A DNA stretch of 64,000 nucleotides from Paracoccus wurundjeri (GTDB lineage Bacteria > Pseudomonadota > Alphaproteobacteria > Rhodobacterales > Rhodobacteraceae), in NCBI RefSeq assembly GCF_030678915.1, contig NZ_JAUUTZ010000011.1, positions 94,302 through 158,301 of the forward strand, in the 5' to 3' direction. Position 1 is the stretch's first letter, and each line of letters opens with the position of its first letter. Below, in pieces: positions 44,783 through 52,460 of the stretch. The notes beneath the pieces were generated by a model that ran no database searches, was not told the DNA's origin, and saw only the letters and a program-made list of their open reading frames with translations. The position numbers and the translations under genes are program-made.

Positions 44783-46048
44783 TCAGGTAAAGCTGCGATC
44801 CAGAAAACGCCAGTAAATCACGCTTAGACCTGCGAAAACGAGGATGGCTAGCCAGAAGGGTGTCAGCAATGCGGTTTCGCGCCCGAACGACTCGGTGGCG
44901 CCTCGGGTCAGAAACCCGGCGGTCAGCATGCCCAGAGGGGCCATGCCGACAGCGAATAACCGATAGGCCGAGTTGACGCGGCCCAGTAACCTGCGGGGGA
45001 TATGCCGCTGGCGGTAGGTGATGGAAACCGTGTTCCACAGGATGCCCATGAATTCGCTGACGAAGAAACCCGCGCAAATCAAGAACAGAGCGCCATACCC
45101 GGTACCAGCCAGCAAAACCGTAAGCGGAAAGGCAAAGGTCGAGATCATCGCCGCCTGCAGCACCCTGCTGCGCCCGTAATGGATAACGATCCGGTCGTTG
45201 ATCGTGCCGGCCAGCACGCCGCCGACCGCGCCCGAGGCCATGATCGCCGAGATCGCCAATGGGCCAAGCTGCAGTCGCTCTTGCACGATCAGGACCAGCG
45301 TGACGATCATCGCCTCGAAGGCGAAGTTGAAGAAGCCGGTCAAGATGGCAAGACCGCGCAGGATCGGCTGGCTTAACAGGAAGGCCAGCCCCTCGCGCAG
45401 ATCCGCCCGCCAGTTGCGGCTGCGGGTGGAATTATCCGAGGTATCGGCGCGAAAATCGCCATGCAGGCTAAGGATCAGCAGCATCGCTGCCGCCATGGCA
45501 GCGGCATTGACGGCAAAGGGCAGGGCGAGGGAAATCCCGATCAGCACGCCTGCCAGCGCCGTGCCCACGAACATGTTCATCACCATCTCGACCGACCACA
45601 GGCGGCCATTCGCCCGTTCAAGATGCTGTTCCGGGATTAATGCGGGCAAGAGCGTCTGGGCGGCGTTGTCGCGCAAGACCTCGGCTGCGCCCACGGTAAC
45701 GGCGCAGATGGCGATCAGGACGAAAAGCCCCGGCTGGTCGGTGCCGCGCAGGGGTGGCGGATCCAGCGGCAGGGCCAGCCAGACCACAACCGCCGCAGCG
45801 GCATAGGCAATCAGCCTGACCGCATCGGCGGCAAGGATCACCCCGCGGCGGTCGGCCCGGTCGATCAGCAGCCCGGCAGGTAGCGAGAACAGGAACCACG
45901 GCGCCTTGAGCGCCACCGGCACAAGCGCGATCAGCAGCGGATCACGTGTCAGCTGGGTCGCCAGCCATGCCCAGGCGACAAGGGCGATGCCGTCGCCCAT
46001 ATTGGTCAGGCCGGACGCAGCGATGAAACGAGGCAGCGGATTGCGCAT
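44783..46048 (-). CDS. MFS exporter of the MFS_3 (enterobactin exporter-like) type
   Basis: A 421-residue transporter with twelve predicted helices. It begins in the membrane almost at once (FIAASGLTNMGDGIALVAWA). The loop 2-3 motif is LPAGLLIDRADRRGVILAAD, and the second half has GGVLAGTINDRIVIHYGRSR. The pattern matches MFS_3-type exporters that pump out siderophores, drugs or lipophilic metabolites. It lies downstream of the Anbu gene on the same strand with a 70-base gap. The substrate is unknown. Confidence 0.85.
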   Translation of the reverse strand: MRNPLPRFIAASGLTNMGDGIALVAWAWLATQLTRDPLLIALVPVALKAPWFLFSLPAGLLIDRADRRGVILAADAVRLIAYAAAAVVVWLALPLDPPPLRGTDQPGLFVLIAICAVTVGAAEVLRDNAAQTLLPALIPEQHLERANGRLWSVEMVMNMFVGTALAGVLIGISLALPFAVNAAAMAAAMLLILSLHGDFRADTSDNSTRSRNWRADLREGLAFLLSQPILRGLAILTGFFNFAFEAMIVTLVLIVQERLQLGPLAISAIMASGAVGGVLAGTINDRIVIHYGRSRVLQAAMISTFAFPLTVLLAGTGYGALFLICAGFFVSEFMGILWNTVSITYRQRHIPRRLLGRVNSAYRLFAVGMAPLGMLTAGFLTRGATESFGRETALLTPFWLAILVFAGLSVIYWRFLDRSFT

Positions 46049-46118
46049 TGGAAGAAGCTATCCGCGCCCGCATTCCCTCGCAAGATGCGATCTTGGCGGG
46101 GCATGACGCGGGGTCGGA

Positions 46119-46838
46119 TCAGACCTCGATCCTGGCAAAACTGTCGCGCAGCGCGGCGGACCAGGCTGCACTCATCTTCATGAAATCGGGGTCGCCCTCT
46201 TCGATGCGGCGCTTCAGAGATATTGCACAGGCATCTTGCTCGATAACGGTCAGATCCAGCGGCATTCCGACCGAAAGGTTCGAACGCAGGGTCGAATCCA
46301 TCGAAAGAAGAACCGCTTTCTGCGCATCCGCCAGACTGGTATCGCGCCGCACCACCCGGTCGAGGATCGGCTTGCCGTATTTATGTTCGCCGATCTGAAG
46401 GAACGGGGTATCTTCGGTCGCCTCGATAAAGTTGCCCTCGGGATAGATCAGGAACATCCGCATATCGCCGCCTCTGCGCTGCCCGGCGACAATCATGCTG
46501 GCGGATGCCTGTTGGCTAAGATCGCGATGCTGCTCGACGATCTTGCGGCGGGTCCGGGCCAGTGTTTCTCCGATGATCGAGGCGACGCGCAGCATCGAGG
46601 GCGCATTCAGAACCGAATTCGCATCGTCTGCATCCTCGGCAGCTTCCTCCAGCCGCGCGATCGTGGTCTGCGTCACCGAAAGCGAGCCGGCGGTCATGAT
46701 GGCGACCACACGCTCGCCGGGAGTTTCGAAAAAGAATGTCTTGCGATAGCTGGCGATATTGTCCAGCCCGGCATTGGTGCGCGTATCCGATAGCAAAACA
46801 AGGCCGGCATCCAGCTTCAGCCCGACACAATACGTCAT
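46119..46838 (-). CDS. Anbu-type proteasome-like peptidase
   Basis: A 239-residue N-terminal-nucleophile hydrolase of the Anbu (bacterial proteasome homologue) family. The start MTYCVGLKLDAGLVLLSDTR followed by TNAGLDNIASYRKTF is diagnostic, with Thr2 as presumed nucleophile after methionine removal. Further blocks are VAIMTAGSLSVTQTTIARLE, SMIVAGQRRGGDMRMFLIYP and ILDRVVRRDTSLADAQKAVL. The frame from 46958 adds 40 residues that would block the N-terminal threonine, so the start at 46838 was chosen. Typical Anbu neighbours (ATP-grasp, alpha-E, transglutaminase-like genes) are absent here. Such assemblies are implicated in stress proteolysis. Confidence 0.9.
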   Translation of the reverse strand: MTYCVGLKLDAGLVLLSDTRTNAGLDNIASYRKTFFFETPGERVVAIMTAGSLSVTQTTIARLEEAAEDADDANSVLNAPSMLRVASIIGETLARTRRKIVEQHRDLSQQASASMIVAGQRRGGDMRMFLIYPEGNFIEATEDTPFLQIGEHKYGKPILDRVVRRDTSLADAQKAVLLSMDSTLRSNLSVGMPLDLTVIEQDACAISLKRRIEEGDPDFMKMSAAWSAALRDSFARIEV

Positions 46839-47050
46839 AAGAAATGCACTCCGAAAATATGTCCGGCCGTCGAATACCGGCTCGGTGTAGTACAATTTTC
46901 CCGGATGAAACCGGATTGGCAAGGGAGTGCTGCTATGGGTCCGTTCATGCGATGACAATTGTAGCGATTTTGCCCGGACAGATGGCCGACTTCATGGCCG
47001 ATGCGCCGCAACCGGATATGGTTGTCGTCAAAGGCATGATTACAACTGGT

Positions 47051-48088
47051 TCAGCGGACATAGATGCTGCTGACCCCGACCATTGCCTCTTGCCCGACTT
47101 CGCGGGTGAGGGCATCAAAAAAACGTTCGGCGGTTTCGCCGGATAGCTGGGAAACTGTTTCCGGACGGCTGGGCGTGGCGATGGCGACCACAAGCTGATG
47201 GGTGTCCCGCGTGGCGCCAGAGCGCGCGACCGGCACATCGAAACGGATCCGGTCGGCCGAGCGGATCAGAAAGCGGCGCAGATCATGCACGACCCCGTTG
47301 TCATCCACAAGAAGCAGGGTGTTGTACCAGCCGGTGCCCCCCGATATCTGCCCCTGCAAGGATGCGCCGCTGGATACATCCTGACTTTCAAGCTGAATGC
47401 CAAGGCCAAGCACGGGATAGCGGGGATCGCGGCGCGCGAATGCCAGCCCCGGACATTGCCGTTGATCCAGCAGCACCGCCGCTTCGGTCACCTGAGTAGC
47501 CAGACCATCCGTCAGTCTGTCCATCAGCCGCGAGATCTCGCGGTCGTTCGCGGCAAGGACGCCAAGCTGGATCTGGTTATCACCACGCAGAGCGGGCAAC
47601 GCCAGCAGGCAGGGTTGGGTTAACAGGTTGCGGATGCGCTCGAACAATTCGACAAGGCGCGGATCGGTATCCGCCGCACTTGTCTCTGCGGCAGCAGGCT
47701 GCGCCTGATCCTCGCCATCTTGCCCGGGTTCAGATTCGGTATCGGGCATCTGAACCATCGGAAGGCTCGTATCCGACAGTACAGGCGCGGCGGCTTCGTT
47801 TTCCAGCCGGGCAAGAACATCCTCCTGTTCCGGCTGCTGCGCCGTTTCGGGTTCAATGCTGGCAACGGAGGTTTCGGGCGTGGAAACCGGTGTCAGCGTT
47901 TGTGTCTGGACAGTATCGCGGGCGGGATTGAGGGTTGTGACCTCAAGTCGCATTTCTTCAGGCGCGGGCGGCTGCGTGAAATTCCAGTTCGGGCGATAGA
48001 TCAGTGCAGCTGCTGCGGCGCCATGCAGGGAAACCGACAGAAGCGCCGCCTGTGCCCATGCCCAGGATCCCCGGGTGCCGCCGATCAT
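47051..48088 (-). CDS. TonB/TolA-like envelope-spanning protein without a recognisable TonB C-terminal domain
   Basis: A 345-residue protein with one N-terminal transmembrane anchor (WAQAALLSVSLHGAAAAALIY; the S..H pair resembles the SxxxH motif TonB uses to contact ExbB/ExbD). A Pro/Glu/Gln-rich periplasmic linker follows at about residues 35 to 140. The rest, about residues 145 to 345, is a folded domain with RNLLTQPCLLALPAL, VLLDQRQCPGLAF and TLLLVDDNGVVHDLRRFLIR. It has no YPxxA-type TonB end and resembles DUF4384-like beta domains only loosely. The gene is coupled to ExbD2 by a four-base overlap, so it is presumably the energy-transducing partner. Two cysteines may form a disulfide. Confidence 0.75.
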   Translation of the reverse strand: MIGGTRGSWAWAQAALLSVSLHGAAAAALIYRPNWNFTQPPAPEEMRLEVTTLNPARDTVQTQTLTPVSTPETSVASIEPETAQQPEQEDVLARLENEAAAPVLSDTSLPMVQMPDTESEPGQDGEDQAQPAAAETSAADTDPRLVELFERIRNLLTQPCLLALPALRGDNQIQLGVLAANDREISRLMDRLTDGLATQVTEAAVLLDQRQCPGLAFARRDPRYPVLGLGIQLESQDVSSGASLQGQISGGTGWYNTLLLVDDNGVVHDLRRFLIRSADRIRFDVPVARSGATRDTHQLVVAIATPSRPETVSQLSGETAERFFDALTREVGQEAMVGVSSIYVR

Positions 48089-48483
48089 TGTGCAGAGCCC
48101 TCGCGCAATGTGACAAGCCGCACATCGCGGTTCACCAGTTCGGGATGGTCGAGAACCTTGATCAGCAGATTTGCATCGGCCTCCTTGTCTATGACAAGAT
48201 GCAGAACCTCGTCGGATTCCGACAGGGCCGCGGCAAGCAGATCCGGCAGGATGGGCTGCCCGTCGAGAAGCCAGTCTTCCTCGGACCGGATCTGAAGCAG
48301 CGGCGAGGGCAGGTTCGACGGCGCAAGCTGGGATGTCTTGGCCAGACTGATGTCGTGGGGTGGGCGGGCGTCCTGCCCTGCCACGAGAAAGAAGAAGATC
48401 AGCAGCAACACGATATTGACGATCGCCAGCGACGTGTCGATTCGCAGGCGCTCCGAGCTGCGGGCGGGCAGTTGCAGGCTCAT
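48085..48483 (-). CDS. ExbD/TolR-like protein lacking the transmembrane aspartate
   Basis: A 132-residue ExbD-like protein: short cytoplasmic start, one helix (SLAIVNIVLLLIFFFLVAG) and a periplasmic domain with LLQIRSEEDWLLDGQPI and the usual VIDKEADANLLIKVLDH. The helix contains no acidic residue. In ExbD, TolR and MotB an aspartate near the start of this helix carries the proton; here the only polar residue is an asparagine, and the nearest aspartate lies before the helix (LRIDTS). It is coupled by four-base overlaps to ExbD1 and to the TonB-like gene. It may form a mixed dimer with ExbD1. Confidence 0.82.
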   Translation of the reverse strand: MSLQLPARSSERLRIDTSLAIVNIVLLLIFFFLVAGQDARPPHDISLAKTSQLAPSNLPSPLLQIRSEEDWLLDGQPILPDLLAAALSESDEVLHLVIDKEADANLLIKVLDHPELVNRDVRLVTLREGSAQ

Positions 48484-48953
48484 TCCAACCCTCCGCTTGC
48501 GATCTGAACCGACTCGATCCCCTGTGTCGCCAGGGTTTCCAGAACCGTTGTGATCTGCTGGACCCGGATGCCCGAACGCACGACGATCAGCACATTCTGC
48601 GTGCCTTGCGCCGAGATTGCCGCAGCCAGTGAAGGCAGGCTGTCCATGCCAAAACGCTGACCGCCCGCCACCAGGCCATCAGGATGCAGGGTCCAGACCG
48701 CGGTGGATGAGACGGCGGTTGCGGTGGTTTCCGCCCGTTCCTGCTGCCCGCCGGCATTGCCGCCCTCCAATGCGCCACTGCGCAGGGTCAGCATGGAATA
48801 GGGAACGATATTCGACGATAGCATGAAGAAGATCAGCAACTGGAACAGAACATCTGCCAAAGGCGTCATCGAGAATCTGTAGCGCACCTGTCGTCGGGGA
48901 AGCCCCAGCCCCCGGACTGCCTGATGCGAATATGATGTGCCAGCCGAGGCCAT
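48480..48953 (-). CDS. ExbD/TolR-like biopolymer transporter with conserved aspartate
   Basis: A 157-residue ExbD protein. RYRFSMTPLADVLFQLLIFF carries the proton-conducting aspartate at the expected place, followed by a periplasmic part with a Gly/Ala-rich stretch (ALEGGNAGGQQERAE) and a typical C-terminal subdomain (NVLIVVRSGIRVQQITTVLE). The N-terminus before the helix (ASAGTSYSHQAVRGLGLPRR) is longer than usual. It starts three bases after the ExbB-like stop. It should form the proton-driven stator with ExbB and the second ExbD. Confidence 0.9.
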   Translation of the reverse strand: MASAGTSYSHQAVRGLGLPRRQVRYRFSMTPLADVLFQLLIFFMLSSNIVPYSMLTLRSGALEGGNAGGQQERAETTATAVSSTAVWTLHPDGLVAGGQRFGMDSLPSLAAAISAQGTQNVLIVVRSGIRVQQITTVLETLATQGIESVQIASGGLE

Positions 48954-48956
48954 GGC

Positions 48957-49592
48957 TCAGGCGCGGGCCGGTTGCGCGATCCGGCCATGAATGGCCGATG
49001 AGATCACCAGTTCGATGGTCTGGCGCTCATCCTCGATCCGGCTTTCCAGCCACGCCGCGATGAAATAGGCGGTCAACGCAATCGCAAGCCCTGCGGCCGT
49101 GGTGGTGAGGGCTGTCCAGATGCCCGAAGCCAGCAACCGGGGATCGGTGGCTTCCTGACTCAGGGCCAGATTGCCGAACGCATCGATCATGCCGATCACT
49201 GTGCCCAGAAGCCCAAGCATCGGCGCCATCTGCACAACTGCTTCGAGCAGGCGCATCCTTGCGCCCATGCGGGACATTTCGGCCAACGCGACCTGCCGCG
49301 CCAGTTCCTCGCCATAGCCAGGCTCGGACGGGCGGGCGCGCAGTCCCGACATTACCGCGCCCAGCACGCGGGCCAGAACCGTCTGCCCGGCCTGAGCCTT
49401 GCGCTGCGCTTCGTCGGGCCGGCCGTTCAGCCAGTCGTCCAGGATCTCTTCGCCACGCTTGTGCCCGCCGACGCCAAGTCTGCGGAACTGGACAAGTTTG
49501 AAGATGGTTACGGTCAGCGTCAGGATGGACAACAATGTCAATGCGGCAAAAACCGCCTTGGTTGTCAGCGGCAGGTCGTTGAAAAAAATCAT
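48957..49592 (-). CDS. MotA/TolQ/ExbB-family proton channel protein
   Basis: A 211-residue inner-membrane protein with three helices: one near the N-terminus (AVFAALTLLSILTLTVTIFK) and two after the long cytoplasmic loop. The family core is visible as LLEAVVQMAPMLGLLGTVIG followed by MIDAF, and ALTTTAAGLAIALTAYFIAA with the conserved TT pair. It would form the pentameric motor stator with the two ExbD proteins. It is first of the strict four-gene overlap chain ExbB-ExbD1-ExbD2-TonB-like. Which of TolQ or ExbB it is functionally cannot be told; Pal, TolB and CpoB genes are not nearby. Confidence 0.92.
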   Translation of the reverse strand: MIFFNDLPLTTKAVFAALTLLSILTLTVTIFKLVQFRRLGVGGHKRGEEILDDWLNGRPDEAQRKAQAGQTVLARVLGAVMSGLRARPSEPGYGEELARQVALAEMSRMGARMRLLEAVVQMAPMLGLLGTVIGMIDAFGNLALSQEATDPRLLASGIWTALTTTAAGLAIALTAYFIAAWLESRIEDERQTIELVISSAIHGRIAQPARA

Positions 49593-49611
49593 CTTTGAAA
49601 GCCTTCAGCGA

Positions 49612-50133
49612 TCAGAGCCCAAAATCGATATCCGTGCGCGACTGGGTCGCAAGCCCGCCAAGGCAGGCTTCGCGCAGATCTTCGCCATCGTCAGTCGTGC
49701 AGGCGGCGACATCATTGACGACGATCCGCCCGATATCCGCGCATTGCTGATCGGGCAGTTCGAACATCGCAACTTTTGTCTTGCCGGTGACCATCGCGCC
49801 GAAATCGAGAATCGGCAAGGACTTCACTACGCCATCACCATCGAAAATCGCCACTTGCCACGCCGCGCGGCCAAGATCCTGATCAAGCCGGTTCGTGGTC
49901 ACGACCGTCAGCCGGCAGCCGTTATCCTCGGTCGCGGCAGCGCCGTTCAATTCGAGAAGGATACTGCCACCGGCGAGGGCGGCACTGTCTGCGGCGTCAC
50001 TTTCGGGAGCAGGGGCCGCCGCTTCGGGCTGGTTGGTTTGTTCTGTGTCCTGCTCCGCGGATTGCGACCATGAGGCCGGCACGGCAAAAATCAAAGCGGC
50101 ACCGCTAAGCAGCGCAATTGCACTGAGGCGCAT
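49612..50133 (-). CDS. Secreted protein of unknown function upstream of exbB
   Basis: A 173-residue protein with a signal peptide (RLSAIALLSGAALIFAVPASWSQS would be cut near its end), an acidic Ala/Glu/Pro-rich stretch and then a compact domain. The domain contains ILLELNGAAATEDNGCRLTV, AAWQVAIFDGDGVVKSLPIL and DQQCADIGRIVVNDVAACTT with four or so cysteines, suggesting disulfides. The ATG at 50133 was preferred because aaagga lies seven bases upstream; the codon at 50148 encodes that site. It belongs to the minus-strand motor operon with a 19-base gap to exbB. No family recognised. Confidence 0.72.
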   Translation of the reverse strand: MRLSAIALLSGAALIFAVPASWSQSAEQDTEQTNQPEAAAPAPESDAADSAALAGGSILLELNGAAATEDNGCRLTVVTTNRLDQDLGRAAWQVAIFDGDGVVKSLPILDFGAMVTGKTKVAMFELPDQQCADIGRIVVNDVAACTTDDGEDLREACLGGLATQSRTDIDFGL

Positions 50134-50154
50134 GAATAATCCTTTCATAAAAAC

Positions 50155-50643
50155 TCAGCGATAAACCCCGATCATGGGTAAATTCTCGAACCTGTCACGA
50201 GCCGTTTCATCCAGGGCTCCCGTCTCGGAAAATGCTCCCGGAGAACCGGGCAACATATCCTGTCCGCCGGGCGCGACAAAATAATTGACGGGCGCCGCCG
50301 GTTGGCTGCCGGAATCCAATGCGGCAACCGCTGTGGATGGGTGCGATGCCGTGGGTGCCGCTTCTGAAGCCGGCAGTTCGGTTTGCGGAAGATCGGGCGA
50401 TGCCGCGGGTTCGACAGGAATATCGGCGAAGTCGCGTATCCGGGCCGAATCAGTGCCTAACGGACGGATCCCCTTTCGGATTTCGCTTAGCGGCGCGGTA
50501 GGGTTGATGCTGCGCTCGACCGCGATCCCCGTTTCCGATGCGGTGGTGTCAGGAGACAGTGCGAACTGATCGACCGCTTTCGCGAAACCGAATGCGGCGC
50601 CCGCAGCAAGTATGGTTGCGCCTATTATAAAGATCGGTTTCAT
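50155..50643 (-). CDS. Small membrane-anchored Pro/Ala-rich protein, first gene of the ExbB operon
   Basis: A 162-residue protein with an N-terminal helix (KPIFIIGATILAAGAAFGFA) that may be a signal anchor, then a low-complexity periplasmic region rich in Pro, Ala, Ser and Thr, and a short C-terminal segment (ALDETARDRFENLPMIGVYR). No cysteine and no enzyme motif. The start at 50643 has gggagtat upstream. It lies 21 bases before the next minus-strand gene and its promoter region faces the DUF1036 gene across 71 bases. Function unknown; the operon position suggests a structural or adaptor role with the motor. Confidence 0.68.
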   Translation of the reverse strand: MKPIFIIGATILAAGAAFGFAKAVDQFALSPDTTASETGIAVERSINPTAPLSEIRKGIRPLGTDSARIRDFADIPVEPAASPDLPQTELPASEAAPTASHPSTAVAALDSGSQPAAPVNYFVAPGGQDMLPGSPGAFSETGALDETARDRFENLPMIGVYR

Positions 50644-50714
50644 GTACAAAATACTCCCTGATAACGTAATCCTATCATGGCCAAACCATTTGCTCAATTA
50701 TTCCGGTCAAGGAA

Positions 50715-51134
50715 ATGAAATCAATATTACCTGTATTTGTAGCCGTCTTTGGTCTGGCCGGGATATTGTTGCCGCAAGGCGCGCGCGCGGAAATGCGGAT
50801 ATGCAATCAGTCATATGACGTGCTGAACGTGGCCTTCGGCGCTCCGGAAGGCGAGGGCTTCATAACCTATGGCTGGTGGCGGGTTGCGCCGAATCAATGC
50901 GCTGTCCTGAAAAGAGAACCGCTGCGCGACCGCAATTATTACGTTTTCGCTGCGGATGTTTTCGGAAACGAGGTGTTGTCGGGAACGACGCCAATGTGCG
51001 TGGCGCCACGTCGTTTCGAGATTGCCGGGCAGGAAAATTGTCTGCTGCGCGGTTTTCTGGATGCGAGATTCATGGAAGTGGATACAGGTGAGCGCCGGGA
51101 TTGGACCGTATTCGTTTCTCTTCGCCCGGTTTGA
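50715..51134 (+). CDS. DUF1036-family secreted protein
   Basis: A 139-residue protein with a signal peptide (ILPVFVAVFGLAGILLPQGARAE). The mature part matches DUF1036: RICNQSYDVLNVAFG, GFITYGWWRVAPNQCAVL, NYYVFAADVFG and LDARFMEVDTGERRDWTV, with several cysteines. DUF1036 is described from Rhodobacteraceae and other alphaproteobacteria and has no known function; it has a short beta-barrel-like pattern. The ribosome-binding aagga lies only one base from the ATG, unusually close, so expression may be weak or regulated. It diverges from the ExbB operon. Confidence 0.82.
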   Translation: MKSILPVFVAVFGLAGILLPQGARAEMRICNQSYDVLNVAFGAPEGEGFITYGWWRVAPNQCAVLKREPLRDRNYYVFAADVFGNEVLSGTTPMCVAPRRFEIAGQENCLLRGFLDARFMEVDTGERRDWTVFVSLRPV

Positions 51135-51208
51135 GACTTGGATGAAATGGCGGCGGCTGATATTCAGGAACTGTATTGAGTCAGATGGCGATCGGAAAAG
51201 GGCATTTC

Positions 51209-52456
51209 ATGCGGTTTGAAAGCGTGGGAATACTTGCCATGCTTATGCTGTGCGCAGCGGACAGGCAGGCATTCGCGCAGACTGATCCGGCTGTGCTGAT
51301 CGTGGGTGCGTCCATGCCCGCGCCGCTTGCGATGCTGGAAGACAAGGCTGCCGTCGTGCCTGCCGATGGAATTGGCGATGAACTGGCCGGCGGGCGGGCC
51401 GATCTGATCTATATCGGGGCCGCGCCGGAAAATGGGGTCGGATCGCTGCCCGACATGCTGGTGGAACTGCCTGCGGATCGCCCGATGATGCTTGTCGTCA
51501 ATGATTGTGGTTGGCAAGAGCGGGGCGTCGATCCCGATCAGATGCAATCGGCTCTGCGCGACGGTTCGCAGGTGACGATCGCCGTTTCGGACAAGGCGGG
51601 GAATTGCGATGCCGAAGCTCTGGCACAGTCATTCGCTGCGGCCGCCGTGAAAGAAGGCGCCTCCCGGCGGGAGGTGCTTCGGAAAGGCGGCTATCGCCTG
51701 AGCGAAGCCACTGCGGTTGCGGCGACGGCGCCCGCGGGCGGGCTGGTGATCTCTGCCCTTCCGGCTGAATCGATGCGTGCCACGGGTGCGTCTCCGGTTA
51801 TTCTGGCCAGCGCCGATCCCAATCCGGTGATTGCGTCCGATACCGCAAATGACAGCGTTGCTCTTGCTCCCGAATCTGTGGCCACGGCGCGGCGACTCGG
51901 TGCGCCCGAACCCTCGATCATCGTCGGGGATCTTGCGGTGCTTGTGGCCGCCGATTCGCGGGGACCGCTTGGTATGCCGTATCAGGCACGGGAGGAAATT
52001 CGCCGTCGTGACCCGGCGATGTTCAACCGCCTTCTTGGCCGTGGCGCGTTCGATCCCGAGGGAGAACAGGTTGCCGCGGCAATCCAGACTGAACTTGCGC
52101 GGATGAACTGTTATAACGGTGGCATCGACGGTGCCTGGGGTTCGGGTTCGGCTTCGGCGCTGCGCCGTTATTTCGAAGAGGCTGGGGCGGCGCAGGCATC
52201 GACGACTCCGGAAATCGGGCTTTATCGGGGCATGATCAGCCGTGAGGCAGTGGAATGCCCCGATATTCAACCGGTTGCTCAGGCGACGCCAAGCAGAAAC
52301 AGCGGCGGCGGCAATACCCGTTCACAGCCCGCGCCCAATGCCGCGCGCGCGCAGGCTGCCGCCCCGGAAGCCAGCGCGTCTGCGCAGCCAACGGCCCCGA
52401 CAACGCGCGAGATTAACCTGCGCCCCGGCCTGCTGGGGGTGGGGTCGATCCGGTGA
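51209..52456 (+). CDS. Secreted protein with C-terminal peptidoglycan-binding-like domain
   Basis: A 415-residue protein. The ATG at 51209 follows an aaaaggg site and begins a signal peptide (FESVGILAMLMLCAADRQAFA); the frame opens earlier with a TTG at 51176. The first half has a repeated acidic/Ala-rich fold (LADLIYIGAAPENGVG-like, DMLVELPADRPMMLVVNDCG) of unknown family. Around residue 295 to 325 AIQTELARMNCYNGGIDGAW followed by GSGSASALRRYF matches the peptidoglycan-binding type 1 pattern. A low-complexity Ala/Pro/Ser tail ends in NLRPGLLGVGSIR. It lies four bases before the LytM/transglycosylase gene. Presumably a wall-associated partner. Confidence 0.72.
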   Translation: MRFESVGILAMLMLCAADRQAFAQTDPAVLIVGASMPAPLAMLEDKAAVVPADGIGDELAGGRADLIYIGAAPENGVGSLPDMLVELPADRPMMLVVNDCGWQERGVDPDQMQSALRDGSQVTIAVSDKAGNCDAEALAQSFAAAAVKEGASRREVLRKGGYRLSEATAVAATAPAGGLVISALPAESMRATGASPVILASADPNPVIASDTANDSVALAPESVATARRLGAPEPSIIVGDLAVLVAADSRGPLGMPYQAREEIRRRDPAMFNRLLGRGAFDPEGEQVAAAIQTELARMNCYNGGIDGAWGSGSASALRRYFEEAGAAQASTTPEIGLYRGMISREAVECPDIQPVAQATPSRNSGGGNTRSQPAPNAARAQAAAPEASASAQPTAPTTREINLRPGLLGVGSIR

Positions 52457-52460
52457 CAAG

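Noticed and set aside
46844..47146. 100-codon plus-strand frame between Anbu and the TonB-like gene
   Set aside because: It overlaps the 3' end of the TonB-like gene by about 95 bases and has no family features. An agggag site precedes the inner ATG at about 46952, so a small peptide is not excluded, but support is too thin.
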